This document shows positions 19,757 to 29,119 of a stretch of 64,000 nucleotides of DNA, one piece after another; the stretch's first letter is position 1; each line of letters opens with the position of its first letter. The notes under the pieces are model-generated. The model was not told the DNA's origin. It saw only the letters and a program-made list of their open reading frames with translations, and did not search any database. Source of the stretch: Bradyrhizobium sp. G127 (GTDB lineage Bacteria; Pseudomonadota; Alphaproteobacteria; Rhizobiales; Xanthobacteraceae); NCBI RefSeq assembly GCF_021502575.1, contig NZ_JAKFGN010000001.1, positions 1,922,001 to 1,986,000 of the forward strand. Reading direction: 5' to 3'. A program made the position numbers and the translations under genes.

Positions 19757-19781
19757 CAGCAGTAGTTCTGAGGAACTGCTG
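19757..19781. promoter_or_regulatory. Inverted repeat in the dxs/hpnN divergent region
   Basis: CAGCAGT at 19757-19763 and its exact complement ACTGCTG at 19775-19781 are separated by 11 bp. A second nested pair (AGTTC/GAACT) lies within. It sits about 70 bp before dxs and 120 bp before hpnN. It could be an operator or an RNA hairpin; I do not recognise the binding protein. I see no clear promoter elements around it. Confidence 0.35.
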
Positions 19782-19900
19782 GTTAAATGCCACTATTGTG
19801 TGACTTAAGGGCATCGTTTGAGGCATCAGTAAGTTAACGACCTGCCTCCCCGGCGGTTGCCTGTACCTCAACCCGGCCGTCAGAAATAGAAAGAAAACCT

Positions 19901-22495
19901 GTGCTGACAAGGACTATTGTATCGCTTGTTCGTTTTTGCACGCGCCACGCATGGCTGGTGCTCTTGGTTGGCTTGGCTCTGGCAGCATGGGCAGCCCACT
20001 ATTCCTATCGGAACTTTGCCATTAATACCGATGTCGCGAAGCTGATTTCTCCCGATCTGGACTGGCGAAAGCGCGAAATTGACTTCGAAAAGGCCTTTCC
20101 TGGCAAAAATGACACCATTTTGGCCGTCGTAGAGGCCCCGACCCCGGAACTCGCCCGGCAGGCTGGCGCGGCCCTCCAGAAGAAGTTGCTGCCACAGACC
20201 GATAGGTTCATTTCAATCAGGCAGCCGGGTGGCGGAGCGTTTTTCGACAGTAACGGTCTTTTGTTCTTGCCGACCGCGGAAGTGGCCAAGCAAACCAGCC
20301 AGCTCGCCTCGGCCGCCCCGATTTTCAATATCCTGATCGACGATCCGAGCCTCCGTGGCCTGACCGGCGTCCTGGAATTCGGTCTGGCCGGTTCCCAGCG
20401 CGGGCAGTATTCGCGCGATTCGATGGCCCGGCCGCTGAATCAGGTGGCCGAGACCGTCGAGAAGGTTCTGGCGAAGCAGCCTGCGCCGTTTTCATGGAAG
20501 GAACTGGCGGACAGCCAGCCGCTGACGGCCTCGGACAAGCGCGAACTGTTCCTGATCCGGCCGGTTCTCGACTTCAAGGCGCTGGAGCCGGGCGGGGCCG
20601 CGACCGACGCGATCCGCAAGGCGGCGATCGACCTCAATCTCGCCGGGGAATATGGCGCCCGCGTCCGTCTGACCGGACCGGTGCCGATCGCGAACGAGGA
20701 ATTTGCCACCGTTCAGGAAGGGGCGCTTCTCACCCATACCGGCACGGTGCTGATCGTGCTCTTTATCCTGTGGTGCGCGCTGAAATCGCCAAAGATCATC
20801 ACGGCGGTTTTCATTACGCTCATCATCGGCCTTGCCGTGACCACGGCCGTGGGCCTGATCATGGTGGGCGCCTTCAATCTCATTTCGATTGCGTTCTTCG
20901 TGCTGTTCGTCGGCCTCGGCGTCGATTTCGGTATTCAGTACAGTGTGCGCTATCGCGCCGACCGTCACGAGGGCCACGGTCTCGACCTCGCGCTCGAGAA
21001 GGCGGGCGAATATTCCGCGATTCCTCTCACGCTCGCCGCGGTCGCGACGGCGGCAGGCTTTCTGTCGTTCCTCCCGACCGACTACAAGGGCGTATCCGAG
21101 CTTGGAAAAATTGCCGGCGCGGGCATGATCATCGCGTTCATCGCAGCGATCACGGTGCTGCCGGCACTGCTCAAGATTTTGAACCCCTCGGGCGAGGCGG
21201 AGCCGCTGGGCTTCGCCTTCCTGGCACCGGTCGATGAATTCCTTGAACGCCATCGCATCGGTGTTGTGGCCTGGACTCTCGGCGTGGCCGTCCTTGGACT
21301 GCCGTTGCTCTATTTCCTGCACTTCGACTTCAATCCGATCAACCTTCGAAGTCCGAAGGTTGAATCGATTGCGACTTATCTCGATCTGCGCCGCGATCCC
21401 AACACCGGCACCAATGCGATCGAGGTCCTTGCGCCCTCCGCTGCGGCCGCAAAGGAGATTCAGGCGCGGCTTGCGAAACTTCCCGAAGTCTCGCGGGTGG
21501 TGTCCCTCGACACCTTTATTCCCGACGATCAGCCCGCCAAGCTGGCGATCATCCGCAAGGCTGCCGCACAGCTCAACCCGATCCTGAACGAAACGCAGCG
21601 TGGCACCGCGCCTTCGGACGAGGAAAACGTCGCTGCGCTGAAGGGATCGGCTGACAGCCTGCGCAAGACCGCGGGCGACGACAAGGGGCCGGGCGCGACC
21701 GCCGCACGCCGTCTTGCGGACGCCTTGGCGAAACTCGCACAGGGCGACAAGGCCACTCGCGACAAGGCCGAGGCGACTTTTATCTCGCCATTGAACGTGG
21801 CGCTTGATCAGGTCCGCGCTCTGTTCAAGGCGCAGCCGGTGACTGTGAAAACCCTGCCGGCCGACATTGTGAGCGATTGGACGACGGCGGACGGGCGGAC
21901 GCGTGTCGAAGCGCTGCCGAAGGGCGATCCCAACGACAACGATACGCTGCGCACTTTCGCCGGTGCCGTTCTGAAAGCCCAGCCGGATGCCATTGGTGGT
22001 CCGATCTCCATTTTGAAGTCGGGAGACACCATCGTGCTGGCCTTCATTCAGGCCGGCGGCTGGGCGCTGCTGTCAATCGCGATCCTGCTGTGGATCGTGT
22101 TGCGGCGGATCGGCGATGTGTTGCTGACACTGGTGCCGCTGATTCTGGCGGGCGTGGTGACGCTGGAGATTTGCGTCCTGATCGGCATGCCGATGAATTT
22201 CGCCAATATCATCGCGCTTCCGGTCCTGCTCGGGATCGGCGTGGCCTTCAAGATCTATTACGTGACCGCCTGGCGCGCCGGGCAAACCAACCTGCTGCAA
22301 TCGAGCCTGACGCGCGCGATCTTCTTCAGCGCGATGACCACCGCGACGGCGTTCGGCAGCCTGTGGCTGTCGAGTCATCCCGGCACGTCGAGCATGGGCA
22401 AGCTGCTTGCGCTTTCGCTGGTCACCACTCTTGCCGCGGCGGTGCTGTTTCAGCCCGCGCTCATGGGCAAGCCCCGCGAGAAGACCGAGAAATAA
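19901..22495 (+). CDS. hpnN: Hopanoid transporter HpnN (RND/MMPL superfamily)
   Basis: An 864-residue inner-membrane RND-type protein required in R. palustris for moving hopanoids to the outer membrane. One N-terminal membrane segment (about 12-32) is followed by a periplasmic domain. A block of five segments follows (about 275-430, including FFVLFVGLGVDFGIQYSVRYR). Then come a second helix and periplasmic domain, and a second block of segments near the C-terminus (about 705-855). This is the standard duplicated RND plan. The start is GTG at 19901 after AGAAAGAAAACCT. It converges with the DUF2147 gene with a 13-bp gap. Confidence 0.92.
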   Translation: MLTRTIVSLVRFCTRHAWLVLLVGLALAAWAAHYSYRNFAINTDVAKLISPDLDWRKREIDFEKAFPGKNDTILAVVEAPTPELARQAGAALQKKLLPQTDRFISIRQPGGGAFFDSNGLLFLPTAEVAKQTSQLASAAPIFNILIDDPSLRGLTGVLEFGLAGSQRGQYSRDSMARPLNQVAETVEKVLAKQPAPFSWKELADSQPLTASDKRELFLIRPVLDFKALEPGGAATDAIRKAAIDLNLAGEYGARVRLTGPVPIANEEFATVQEGALLTHTGTVLIVLFILWCALKSPKIITAVFITLIIGLAVTTAVGLIMVGAFNLISIAFFVLFVGLGVDFGIQYSVRYRADRHEGHGLDLALEKAGEYSAIPLTLAAVATAAGFLSFLPTDYKGVSELGKIAGAGMIIAFIAAITVLPALLKILNPSGEAEPLGFAFLAPVDEFLERHRIGVVAWTLGVAVLGLPLLYFLHFDFNPINLRSPKVESIATYLDLRRDPNTGTNAIEVLAPSAAAAKEIQARLAKLPEVSRVVSLDTFIPDDQPAKLAIIRKAAAQLNPILNETQRGTAPSDEENVAALKGSADSLRKTAGDDKGPGATAARRLADALAKLAQGDKATRDKAEATFISPLNVALDQVRALFKAQPVTVKTLPADIVSDWTTADGRTRVEALPKGDPNDNDTLRTFAGAVLKAQPDAIGGPISILKSGDTIVLAFIQAGGWALLSIAILLWIVLRRIGDVLLTLVPLILAGVVTLEICVLIGMPMNFANIIALPVLLGIGVAFKIYYVTAWRAGQTNLLQSSLTRAIFFSAMTTATAFGSLWLSSHPGTSSMGKLLALSLVTTLAAAVLFQPALMGKPREKTEK

Positions 22496-22508
22496 ACTTC
22501 GGCGGATT

Positions 22509-23126
22509 TTATTTGGGGGCCGATACAATCTCGGGGAGGAGACAGGCTTCCGGTGTGGCGGGATCGGTCGATCCCGCCTTCGCCATGGCGTTCTTCGGAG
22601 CAGCCGTCTTGGGTGCGCCGATCGGGGCGGGGAACGGCGCAGCTGTTGTGGCCTTGGGAGCGGCTGGGGCGGTGGTGGCCCCAGTCTTGGCCCCGCCGGG
22701 GGGCGCGGCCGGACTTTCAGCAACGCGGGACCATGTCTGGCCGCCGCACAGGATCATGGCGACACAGCCTTCGACGCGCAGGGCGTTGGCCGATTTGAGC
22801 TGAATCGTGGAGTCGTAGGTTTTGCCGCTGGTGGCGTCATAAACCTGACCCTCCCATTTATCCTTCTCGTCCGTGACCTTCTTCATATTGAGAAGCACGG
22901 GCATGCCCAGCGTCGGCCGCGTCCGCTTGGCCTTGTCGGGATTATTCTTGTCGACGCCGCCGGGAATCGATTCGGAGGCGACGACGCCCCAAAGTCGCGA
23001 ATTGCAGTCGATGATTCTGATCGTCGCCTTGCCGTCTTCGTCCCGCCATTCGCCCAGTGGTTCGGCGGCTTGGGCGATGCCGGTGGCGGCGAGAAAGAAC
23101 ATTCCACTAAAGGCTAGTTTCCGCAT
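22509..23126 (-). CDS. Secreted DUF2147 family protein
   Basis: A 205-residue protein. A signal peptide (MRKLAFSGMFFLAATGIAQA) precedes a DUF2147 domain (PLGEWRDEDGKATIRIIDC, LNMKKVTDEKDKWEGQVYD, VEGCVAMILCGGQTWSR; about residues 22-140). The last 60 residues are Ala/Pro/Thr-rich and look like a flexible periplasmic tail. The DUF2147 fold is a small beta-barrel of unknown function. The start ATG at 23126 has GAGG 5 bp upstream. The gene lies between hpnN and hpnO, on the opposite strand to both, and shares a divergent promoter region with hpnO. A role in hopanoid handling in the envelope is only suggested by location. Confidence 0.8.
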   Translation of the reverse strand: MRKLAFSGMFFLAATGIAQAAEPLGEWRDEDGKATIRIIDCNSRLWGVVASESIPGGVDKNNPDKAKRTRPTLGMPVLLNMKKVTDEKDKWEGQVYDATSGKTYDSTIQLKSANALRVEGCVAMILCGGQTWSRVAESPAAPPGGAKTGATTAPAAPKATTAAPFPAPIGAPKTAAPKNAMAKAGSTDPATPEACLLPEIVSAPK

Positions 23127-23223
23127 GAATCCTCGCGTGCATTGCAACCAACTTAAACCACAAGATTCGTCTATTGTTCTACATACTGACAAAACGACGC
23201 AGACATTATTTTCAGTTGACTAG

Positions 23224-24642
23224 ATGCCCGACAAACGAAGTATGTATGACATGATGCAGCCAAATCTAGACATTTCAGAGATGTTCGCGGACCGCCAGTT
23301 CCAGCGCAATGCTCTGCATACGCGATATCTCAACGAGCAACTCGTCCGGGTGCTCAAGACCATTGGCTATGATGTCGGCTTTCAGCGCGGGCAGGGGCAG
23401 TACCTCTTCGACCGTGATGGCGACCGTTACTTGGATTTGTTGAGCGGTTTCGGCGTTTTCGCGCTTGGCCGCAATCACCCCACCGTCAAGGACGCACTCA
23501 AGAGCGTTCTGGACAGCGATCTTCCTAATCTTGTTCAACTCGATCTGTCGACGCTGGCTGGGATTCTGGCCGAGCGCCTGATCGCGCATGTTCCATATTT
23601 GGACAAGGTGTTTTTTGCGAATTCAGGGACGGAATGTGTCGAAGCTGCGATCAAGTTCGCGCGCGGCGCGACCGGCCGCACCGGCATCGTCTACTGCGAT
23701 CACGCCTATCATGGCCTGTCCTACGGTTCGCTGTCGCTGACCGGCGACAAGAACTTCCGCGACGGGTTCGGCCCGCTGCTGCCGGATTGCACGTCCATTC
23801 CATTCAACGACCTTGCCGCGCTGGAGAAGGCGCTGGTGTCGCGCCAGGTCGCGGCCTTCATCGTCGAGCCCATCCAGGGCAAGGGCGTCAACCTGCCGGA
23901 CGACGGTTTCCTCGCTGGTGCGGCCGCGCTGTGCAAGCGCTATGGAACGCTGTTCGTCGCCGACGAGATCCAGACGGGAATGGGCCGCACGGGACGGTTC
24001 CTTGCGGTCGAGCACTGGAACGTCGAGCCTGACATGGTGCTGTTGTCGAAGTCGCTCTCCGGCGGCCACGTGCCGGTCGGCGCGGTGCTGTTGCGCAAGG
24101 CGATCTTTGACAAGATCTTCGATCGCATGGACCGTGCCGTCGTGCATGGGTCGACCTTCGCCAAGAACGATCTTGCGATGGCGGCTGGCATTGCGACGCT
24201 CGACGTGTTGAAAACCGAGAAGCTGATCGAGAACGCCGCGGCGCGGGGCGCTCAGATTCTTGCCACGCTGTCGGCGATGGTTCCGCGCTACGAACTGCTG
24301 AAGAACGTTCGCGGCAAGGGCCTGATGATTGGCGTCGAGTTCGGTCCGCCGAAGTCGCTGGCGCTCAAGGCGTCATGGAGTGTGCTGGAAGCCGCGAGCA
24401 AGGGCCTGTTCTGTCAGTTGATCACTATTCCGCTGTTCAAGGATCACAAGATCCTCAGTCAGGTGTCGGGCCACGCCAGCCATACCATCAAGCTGCTGCC
24501 GTCGCTGACGATCACGGAAGAGGACTGCAACTGGATCACCAGCGCGTTCGACACGGTGATCGAGAGCAGTCATCGCGTGCCCGGTGCGATCTGGTCGCTG
24601 GGCAAGACGCTGGTCGATAACGCGGCAAGAAAATCCGCCTGA
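23224..24642 (+). CDS. hpnO: Hopanoid aminotransferase HpnO
   Basis: A 472-residue class III PLP aminotransferase. In R. palustris, HpnO is needed to form aminobacteriohopanetriol from the ribosylhopane-derived aldehyde. The PLP segments are NSGTECVEAAIKFARG, FVADEIQTGMGRTG (Asp for the pyridine nitrogen) and VLLSKSLSGGHVPVG with the Schiff-base lysine at about residue 276. ATG at 23224 has no obvious ribosome site; an ATG at 23242 would remove six residues. It is similar to ornithine-type aminotransferases, and the hopanoid role is inferred from the cluster and family. Confidence 0.88.
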   Translation: MPDKRSMYDMMQPNLDISEMFADRQFQRNALHTRYLNEQLVRVLKTIGYDVGFQRGQGQYLFDRDGDRYLDLLSGFGVFALGRNHPTVKDALKSVLDSDLPNLVQLDLSTLAGILAERLIAHVPYLDKVFFANSGTECVEAAIKFARGATGRTGIVYCDHAYHGLSYGSLSLTGDKNFRDGFGPLLPDCTSIPFNDLAALEKALVSRQVAAFIVEPIQGKGVNLPDDGFLAGAAALCKRYGTLFVADEIQTGMGRTGRFLAVEHWNVEPDMVLLSKSLSGGHVPVGAVLLRKAIFDKIFDRMDRAVVHGSTFAKNDLAMAAGIATLDVLKTEKLIENAAARGAQILATLSAMVPRYELLKNVRGKGLMIGVEFGPPKSLALKASWSVLEAASKGLFCQLITIPLFKDHKILSQVSGHASHTIKLLPSLTITEEDCNWITSAFDTVIESSHRVPGAIWSLGKTLVDNAARKSA

Positions 24643-24703
24643 CCTGCTCCGGCACTCCCCAAACAACTCACTTGAGAGCACGTCACCTTCAGAATCGGAA
24701 AGA

Positions 24704-24728
24704 ACAGCGCTGCGGATCGCGGCGCTGT
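24704..24728 (+). terminator. Possible hairpin terminator after hpnO
   Basis: ACAGCGC at 24704-24710 pairs with GCGCTGT at 24722-24728, with further GCG/CGC pairing in the loop. There is no T run behind it, so it may act only weakly. Confidence 0.35.
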
Positions 24729-24795
24729 CCTCGTTCGGATCGTTGTGATCGGTCTGGTAACGAAGGCAGGGATGCCGCCGGTCCGCGCTCCGGAC

Positions 24796-25038
24796 TTATT
24801 GTCCGTGGCTGACGAGAACGGCATCGCACTTCTTGCTGATCTTCGGACGGTTGGCCTTCAGGCAGCCCAGCACCGTGAGATCACCATCGTTCATCACCGC
24901 CCGGCAATGACGCGACACGTCGGGAGCGCAGGCTTTCTGTTCTTCCGCGGTTCCGCCGCGCTGGGGAGCGGGCGTCTGCGCGAATGCGACCGAGGTAGCC
25001 GAGACAAGCAAGGTGGTAACAAGAAGTGTTCTGAACAT
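24796..25038 (-). CDS. Small secreted cysteine-rich repeat protein
   Basis: An 80-residue protein with a signal peptide (MFRTLLVTTLLVSATSVAFA) and one cysteine-rich unit: CAPDVSRHCRAV, then VLGCLKANRPKISKKCDAVL. This resembles a single copy of the cysteine-rich repeat first seen in the Golgi protein GLG1 and common in small periplasmic proteins of Bradyrhizobium relatives. The four cysteines probably form two disulfides. The ribosome site AAGGGA lies 7 bp before the ATG. It converges with hpnO. Function unknown. Confidence 0.78.
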   Translation of the reverse strand: MFRTLLVTTLLVSATSVAFAQTPAPQRGGTAEEQKACAPDVSRHCRAVMNDGDLTVLGCLKANRPKISKKCDAVLVSHGQ

Positions 25039-25258
25039 TGTTATCCCTTATGGAGGCATGTGTTCGATTGACCGGTATATAGGTCGAACACATCAGAACG
25101 CCAGAAACAAGTCTGCCGCCCGGCGACACGTATCGCATATTTCGACAGGTGTGGCGTTGGCGCACAGTGTCATTCGCGAGGGCTTATTGTCGCGAGTGCT
25201 ACCGCCTGCAAACTCTCGCCACAATTCGATTCGCTTTTCGTTCAGAATTGAAGTTGGT

Positions 25259-27364
25259 CTAGCGACTCGCTAGTTCCCTTGAGGCCAGCGGGTTTCGCTG
25301 CATCAAGGCAACCGCGACGATCAGGGTGGGAACCAGGATTACGAGTGCGATCGCGATGATCTGCCACTCCGAGACCGGCATGATGCCACCACCCGGCGTT
25401 GCGAGAACGAATCCTCCGATGACCAGCAACACGCGGAGTGGCCACTCCAGTGCTCCGGTACGCCGCAAATCTCCGACAAAGGCCTGATAGCCCTGAATGC
25501 CGCCGCAGATGAACAACGTACCCGCTGCCGCAAGCGCGGTAAGCCCCGCTGCTGCAAGATAAGGCGCGTCACCCTGCAACACGAGCGCGGGGTTGAGCAC
25601 GAAGAAGAACGGAATGAAGTAGATGATGCTGCCGACCCACATCGATTCCCAGCCCGTCTTCATCGCCGGCGAACCTGCGATGCCGGCGGCGGCGAATGAA
25701 GCGATTGCGACCGGCGGGGTGATCGACGACAGCATGCCCCAATAGAAGATGAACATGTGGACGGCCATCTTGTTCAGGCCGACCTTTTCAAGTGCGGGCG
25801 CCACCAGAATGGCGAGGAAGATGTAGCATGCGGTCGTCGTCAGGCCGAGGCCGAGGACCAGGCTTGTGAATGCGCACATCGCGAGCAGGAGGAATGCGTT
25901 GTCGCCGGCGATCGTCAGCAGATCGTTGGCGAGGCTGGAGACCACGCCGGTCATCGAGAACGCGCCGATCAGCAGGCCGCATCCGGCGAGAATGCCGACC
26001 AGTTCGACGAAGGTGCGGCCGTTGACTTCCAGGAACTTGCCGATGGTTGCGAGCGACCACTTCGTGTCTTTCGCGAACAGCTGGTTCAGCACCAGCAGCA
26101 GGGCGGTTGCATAGAACGGCGCGTGGCTTTCGCGCTTGAAATGCAGCAGCATCACGATCAGCAGCGCGATGACGAAGATGTAGTACCAGCCTTCCTTGAT
26201 TGTATCCCACACTTTCGGAAGTTCGGAGCGGGGAATGCCGGCAAGGCCGTGGCGCGCGGCGTAGGAGTCGACCTGCATGAACAAGCCGAGGTAATACAGG
26301 GCGGCCGGAATGATCGCTGCGACGGCGACGTCGGCATAGCTGACGTTCAGGAATTGCGCGATCACGAACGCGGTCGCGCCCATGACCGGCGGCGCCAGCA
26401 CCGCGCCGGTGGACGCGCAGGCCTCGATAGCTGCGGCGTATGAAGCGCGGAAGCCGCTCTTCTTCATGACCGGGATGGTCATGGTACCGGCAGTGAGCAC
26501 GTTGGAGATGATTGAACCGGACATCATGCCGAGCAGTCCGCTCGCGAAGATGCAGACCTTGGCGGCGCCGCCGCGGAACGTACCGCACAGCGCGAATGCG
26601 ATGTTGATGAAGAATTTTCCGGCGCCGGTCATCATCAGCGCGGTCCCGAACACCAGGAAGCCGATCACCGTGTCGGCGAAGGCCTGAATCGGAATCCCGA
26701 GCAGGCTTTCACCGGACAGCACATGATAGGCGGTCGCCTGTTCGAGGGTGGACTGGGTGCCTCTGAACGGTCCGAGCCAGCTCGATTCCGCGAACAGCGG
26801 ATAGACTGTAAAGGGCAGGACGCACAGCAGCAGACTCCAGCCGCCGGTGCGTCGCAGTGCTTCCATCAGCACTGCCCACATCACAAGGCCGCCGGCGATC
26901 ACAGGCATCGGCGCCCCGGCGAATTCCCAGCCGAGCGCGGCCGCCTGCCGGATGTTCATCATCAGCCAGATCGCGGCCACGAAGGTCGCGATGAACAGAA
27001 CAACATCGTACCAGGGAATGCGATCGAGCGGCGCGGTCTCGGATCCCGGAAAAATCAGGAACGTGAATGGCAGCATCAGCGCGATCAGCAGATAGAAATA
27101 TTCGGTGTTGAGCTGGGTGTAGTCGACGAAGAAGCGGAGTGCGAACTGCTGATTGATGCAGAGCAGAATAGTCGCGGCCGTCGCGGCGATCAGCGCCCAG
27201 CGCCAGCCGCCGCGCAGGGCGCGTACCCGCGTAACCTCAGCTTCCTGCAGGCCGCCAGTACCGGCATGCGGATCGTCGAACACGACCCTGTTTTCTGCGT
27301 CAGCGATGGTGGCGGCCGTGACCGGCGCAGCCGCCCCGTTGGTGTTGTCGGACGAAGATGACAT
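25259..27364 (-). CDS. TRAP transporter fused permease subunit (TAXI type, DctQ-DctM fusion)
   Basis: A 701-residue inner-membrane permease with a cytoplasmic N-terminus of about 45 residues and many hydrophobic segments. The N-terminal third corresponds to the small DctQ-like part. The large DctM part contains GTFRGGAAKVCIFASGLLGM and GSIISNVLTAGTMTIPVMK, then ACASTGAVLAPPVMGATAF, the signature of 4TM/12TM fused TRAP permeases. It takes up a carboxylate with sodium, fed by the TAXI binding protein encoded 53 bp upstream. The substrate cannot be read from the sequence. The start ATG is preceded by GGAAGC. Confidence 0.92.
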   Translation of the reverse strand: MSSSSDNTNGAAAPVTAATIADAENRVVFDDPHAGTGGLQEAEVTRVRALRGGWRWALIAATAATILLCINQQFALRFFVDYTQLNTEYFYLLIALMLPFTFLIFPGSETAPLDRIPWYDVVLFIATFVAAIWLMMNIRQAAALGWEFAGAPMPVIAGGLVMWAVLMEALRRTGGWSLLLCVLPFTVYPLFAESSWLGPFRGTQSTLEQATAYHVLSGESLLGIPIQAFADTVIGFLVFGTALMMTGAGKFFINIAFALCGTFRGGAAKVCIFASGLLGMMSGSIISNVLTAGTMTIPVMKKSGFRASYAAAIEACASTGAVLAPPVMGATAFVIAQFLNVSYADVAVAAIIPAALYYLGLFMQVDSYAARHGLAGIPRSELPKVWDTIKEGWYYIFVIALLIVMLLHFKRESHAPFYATALLLVLNQLFAKDTKWSLATIGKFLEVNGRTFVELVGILAGCGLLIGAFSMTGVVSSLANDLLTIAGDNAFLLLAMCAFTSLVLGLGLTTTACYIFLAILVAPALEKVGLNKMAVHMFIFYWGMLSSITPPVAIASFAAAGIAGSPAMKTGWESMWVGSIIYFIPFFFVLNPALVLQGDAPYLAAAGLTALAAAGTLFICGGIQGYQAFVGDLRRTGALEWPLRVLLVIGGFVLATPGGGIMPVSEWQIIAIALVILVPTLIVAVALMQRNPLASRELASR

Positions 27365-27417
27365 TGATGCTTCCAGGCTGGATATGTACGACGTCCGTGT
27401 TGCAGAAATCGGCGCTG

Positions 27418-28578
27418 CTAGTCTTCGAAGCCGTTCGGCAGGTTCGCCTTTGCCAATGCCGCCTTGCGTGCAGCCATCCAGCCGGCGAGGAATTTGTCCG
27501 GCTCCGGCGCCGCGCTGGAATTATTGTACGCCTTCCATGCGTCCGCCAGCACGCCCTGACGCTTGATCAGGTCGTTATTGTACTTCTCATCGGCATCGGT
27601 CCACTGGCCCGCTTCCTTCAACGCCTTTACGGCGCCGGGATGATAGGGAATGACCCACTGCTTGGTTTGCTTTTTGACATCGAGACCCGACGACCCCGGC
27701 GCAGCGTCCTTGTAGGCGTCGTAACCGGTGATCATTGCTTTGGTCAGCGCGTAGACCTGGTCGGCGGCTTGCGTGCCGTAAGTCGTCGCGATCGGGTAGG
27801 GGTAGGTTGCGAGCTTCAGCGGTTTGGAAGCATCGATGGCTGCGCCGCAGGTAGTGTTATGCGGGTTGAAGAATGCGCCGACTTTCTTGACACGCTCCCA
27901 TGCTGCCTTGTCGTCCGCTGGAAGCTCCGGCCAGACGATACCGCGCGGCGAGCTTTCCAGTTCCTTGGCCGGGCCCGTCACGGTCGAACCGAAAGCGCCG
28001 TCAGCGTCGTTGTTGATGACGCCTTTCCACATCGCGCCATAGCTCGCGAACTCGACGATCTTCACATCGCTCTTCGTCAGTCCCGCATAGGCGATGATCG
28101 CGAGCGCGTTCTGGTTCAGCGCCGGCGAGCCGACCACGAAGCCGAGCCGCTTGCCGCGGAAGTCCTTCCACTCCTTGACGCCCGAGTCTTTCGCGACGCC
28201 GACCGACAGTCCGTTGCAGTCGACCGTGGAGAGGGTCATCTGGATCGCCTGCGGGCCCCATTCCTTGACGCCGAATTCGAATACGCCTTCCTGCGCGAAA
28301 TAGCTGCCAGTGCCCATCCACGCCAGCACCGCGCGACCTGTGCGCAGCGGTGCGAGGCGCGCCACGTCATTGCCGGCCGGAAGCACGCGCACGTCGGAGC
28401 CGTATTTGTCTTTCATCATCTTGCCGACGCCGACGGCGATGTTGAAGCCGGAAGTGCCGGTGTCGTAGGCGGTGAACGCCATCGAGGTCGGCAACTTCAC
28501 GTCCTGCGCCTGCGCGGGGGCGATCGCCGCAGCACCGGCCAGAAACATGGTCGCAAGCGTCGTGATAGAGCGCGTCAT
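27418..28578 (-). CDS. TAXI family TRAP transporter solute-binding protein
   Basis: A 386-residue periplasmic binding protein. The signal peptide (about residues 1-25, ending APAQAQ) is followed by a TAXI-type domain with TAYDTGTSGFNIAVGVGKMM and RVLPAGNDVARLAPL near the N-terminus. It delivers its ligand to the fused permease encoded next. The ribosome site GGAGG is 10 bp before the ATG at 28578. At 386 residues it is longer than many TAXI proteins (about 320). The neighbourhood (carboxyltransferase, biotin carrier) suggests an organic acid substrate, but that is inference. Confidence 0.9.
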   Translation of the reverse strand: MTRSITTLATMFLAGAAAIAPAQAQDVKLPTSMAFTAYDTGTSGFNIAVGVGKMMKDKYGSDVRVLPAGNDVARLAPLRTGRAVLAWMGTGSYFAQEGVFEFGVKEWGPQAIQMTLSTVDCNGLSVGVAKDSGVKEWKDFRGKRLGFVVGSPALNQNALAIIAYAGLTKSDVKIVEFASYGAMWKGVINNDADGAFGSTVTGPAKELESSPRGIVWPELPADDKAAWERVKKVGAFFNPHNTTCGAAIDASKPLKLATYPYPIATTYGTQAADQVYALTKAMITGYDAYKDAAPGSSGLDVKKQTKQWVIPYHPGAVKALKEAGQWTDADEKYNNDLIKRQGVLADAWKAYNNSSAAPEPDKFLAGWMAARKAALAKANLPNGFED

Positions 28579-28733
28579 GAAAAATATCCTCCAAAGGTGT
28601 TGGTTCTTCCGCTGTGCGGAACGAGATTTTGATTTTGCCGGATCATGTCATCGTGCGGGAACCAGTGCAACGCCTGCAAGCCGCCAATGACGGTTTGGAC
28701 AGTTTGTCGCGGAAATCCTGCGCGTCACATGAC

Positions 28734-28955
28734 TCATGTTTGAAGAATCGCGATCGTCTGCCCTTCCGCCACGATGTCATCCACGCTGACGAGAATCGAC
28801 GTGATCTTTCCTGCGGCAGGTGCCGGGACGGGAATTTCCATTTTCATGGCTTCCACCAGCACGACGTCATCGCCGTTGTTAATGCTTGCGTCGGCGCTGG
28901 TTGCGATCGCGCAAACGCGTCCTGCAACTTCGGTTGTGATTTTTATTTCGGCCAC
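28734..28955 (-). CDS. Biotin carboxyl carrier protein (biotin/lipoyl domain, stand-alone)
   Basis: A 73-residue single-domain protein that carries CO2 on biotin between enzymes. The biotinylation motif VEAMKMEIPVPAP has its lysine at residue 38, centred as usual in an 80-residue biotinyl domain. The GTG at 28955 has an excellent ribosome site (GGGGGAG, 6 bp upstream) and begins MAEIKITTEVAG; the ATG at 29003 would add 16 implausible Cys-rich residues. It is divergent from a carboxyltransferase gene and upstream of the TAXI transporter on the same strand. No biotin carboxylase is in the window. Confidence 0.88.
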   Translation of the reverse strand: MAEIKITTEVAGRVCAIATSADASINNGDDVVLVEAMKMEIPVPAPAAGKITSILVSVDDIVAEGQTIAILQT

Positions 28956-29119
28956 GGAATTCTCCCCCAGCCGCTTTATGCATGACACGCAAGTCCAGCA
29001 CATGCGGCTTCTTTATTGTGAGGAAGGATTGCCCGATGTAGCGTGATCCGCAAGGGGAAACTTTGCGCTGATCTGTAAAATCAAACATCTGTTTGCAGCG
29101 CCCGATGCGGGGAGTGACG

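Noticed and set aside
28614-28985. Plus-strand frame over the biotin carrier gene
   Set aside because: Antisense shadow; the minus-strand frame has the biotinylation motif and an excellent ribosome site.
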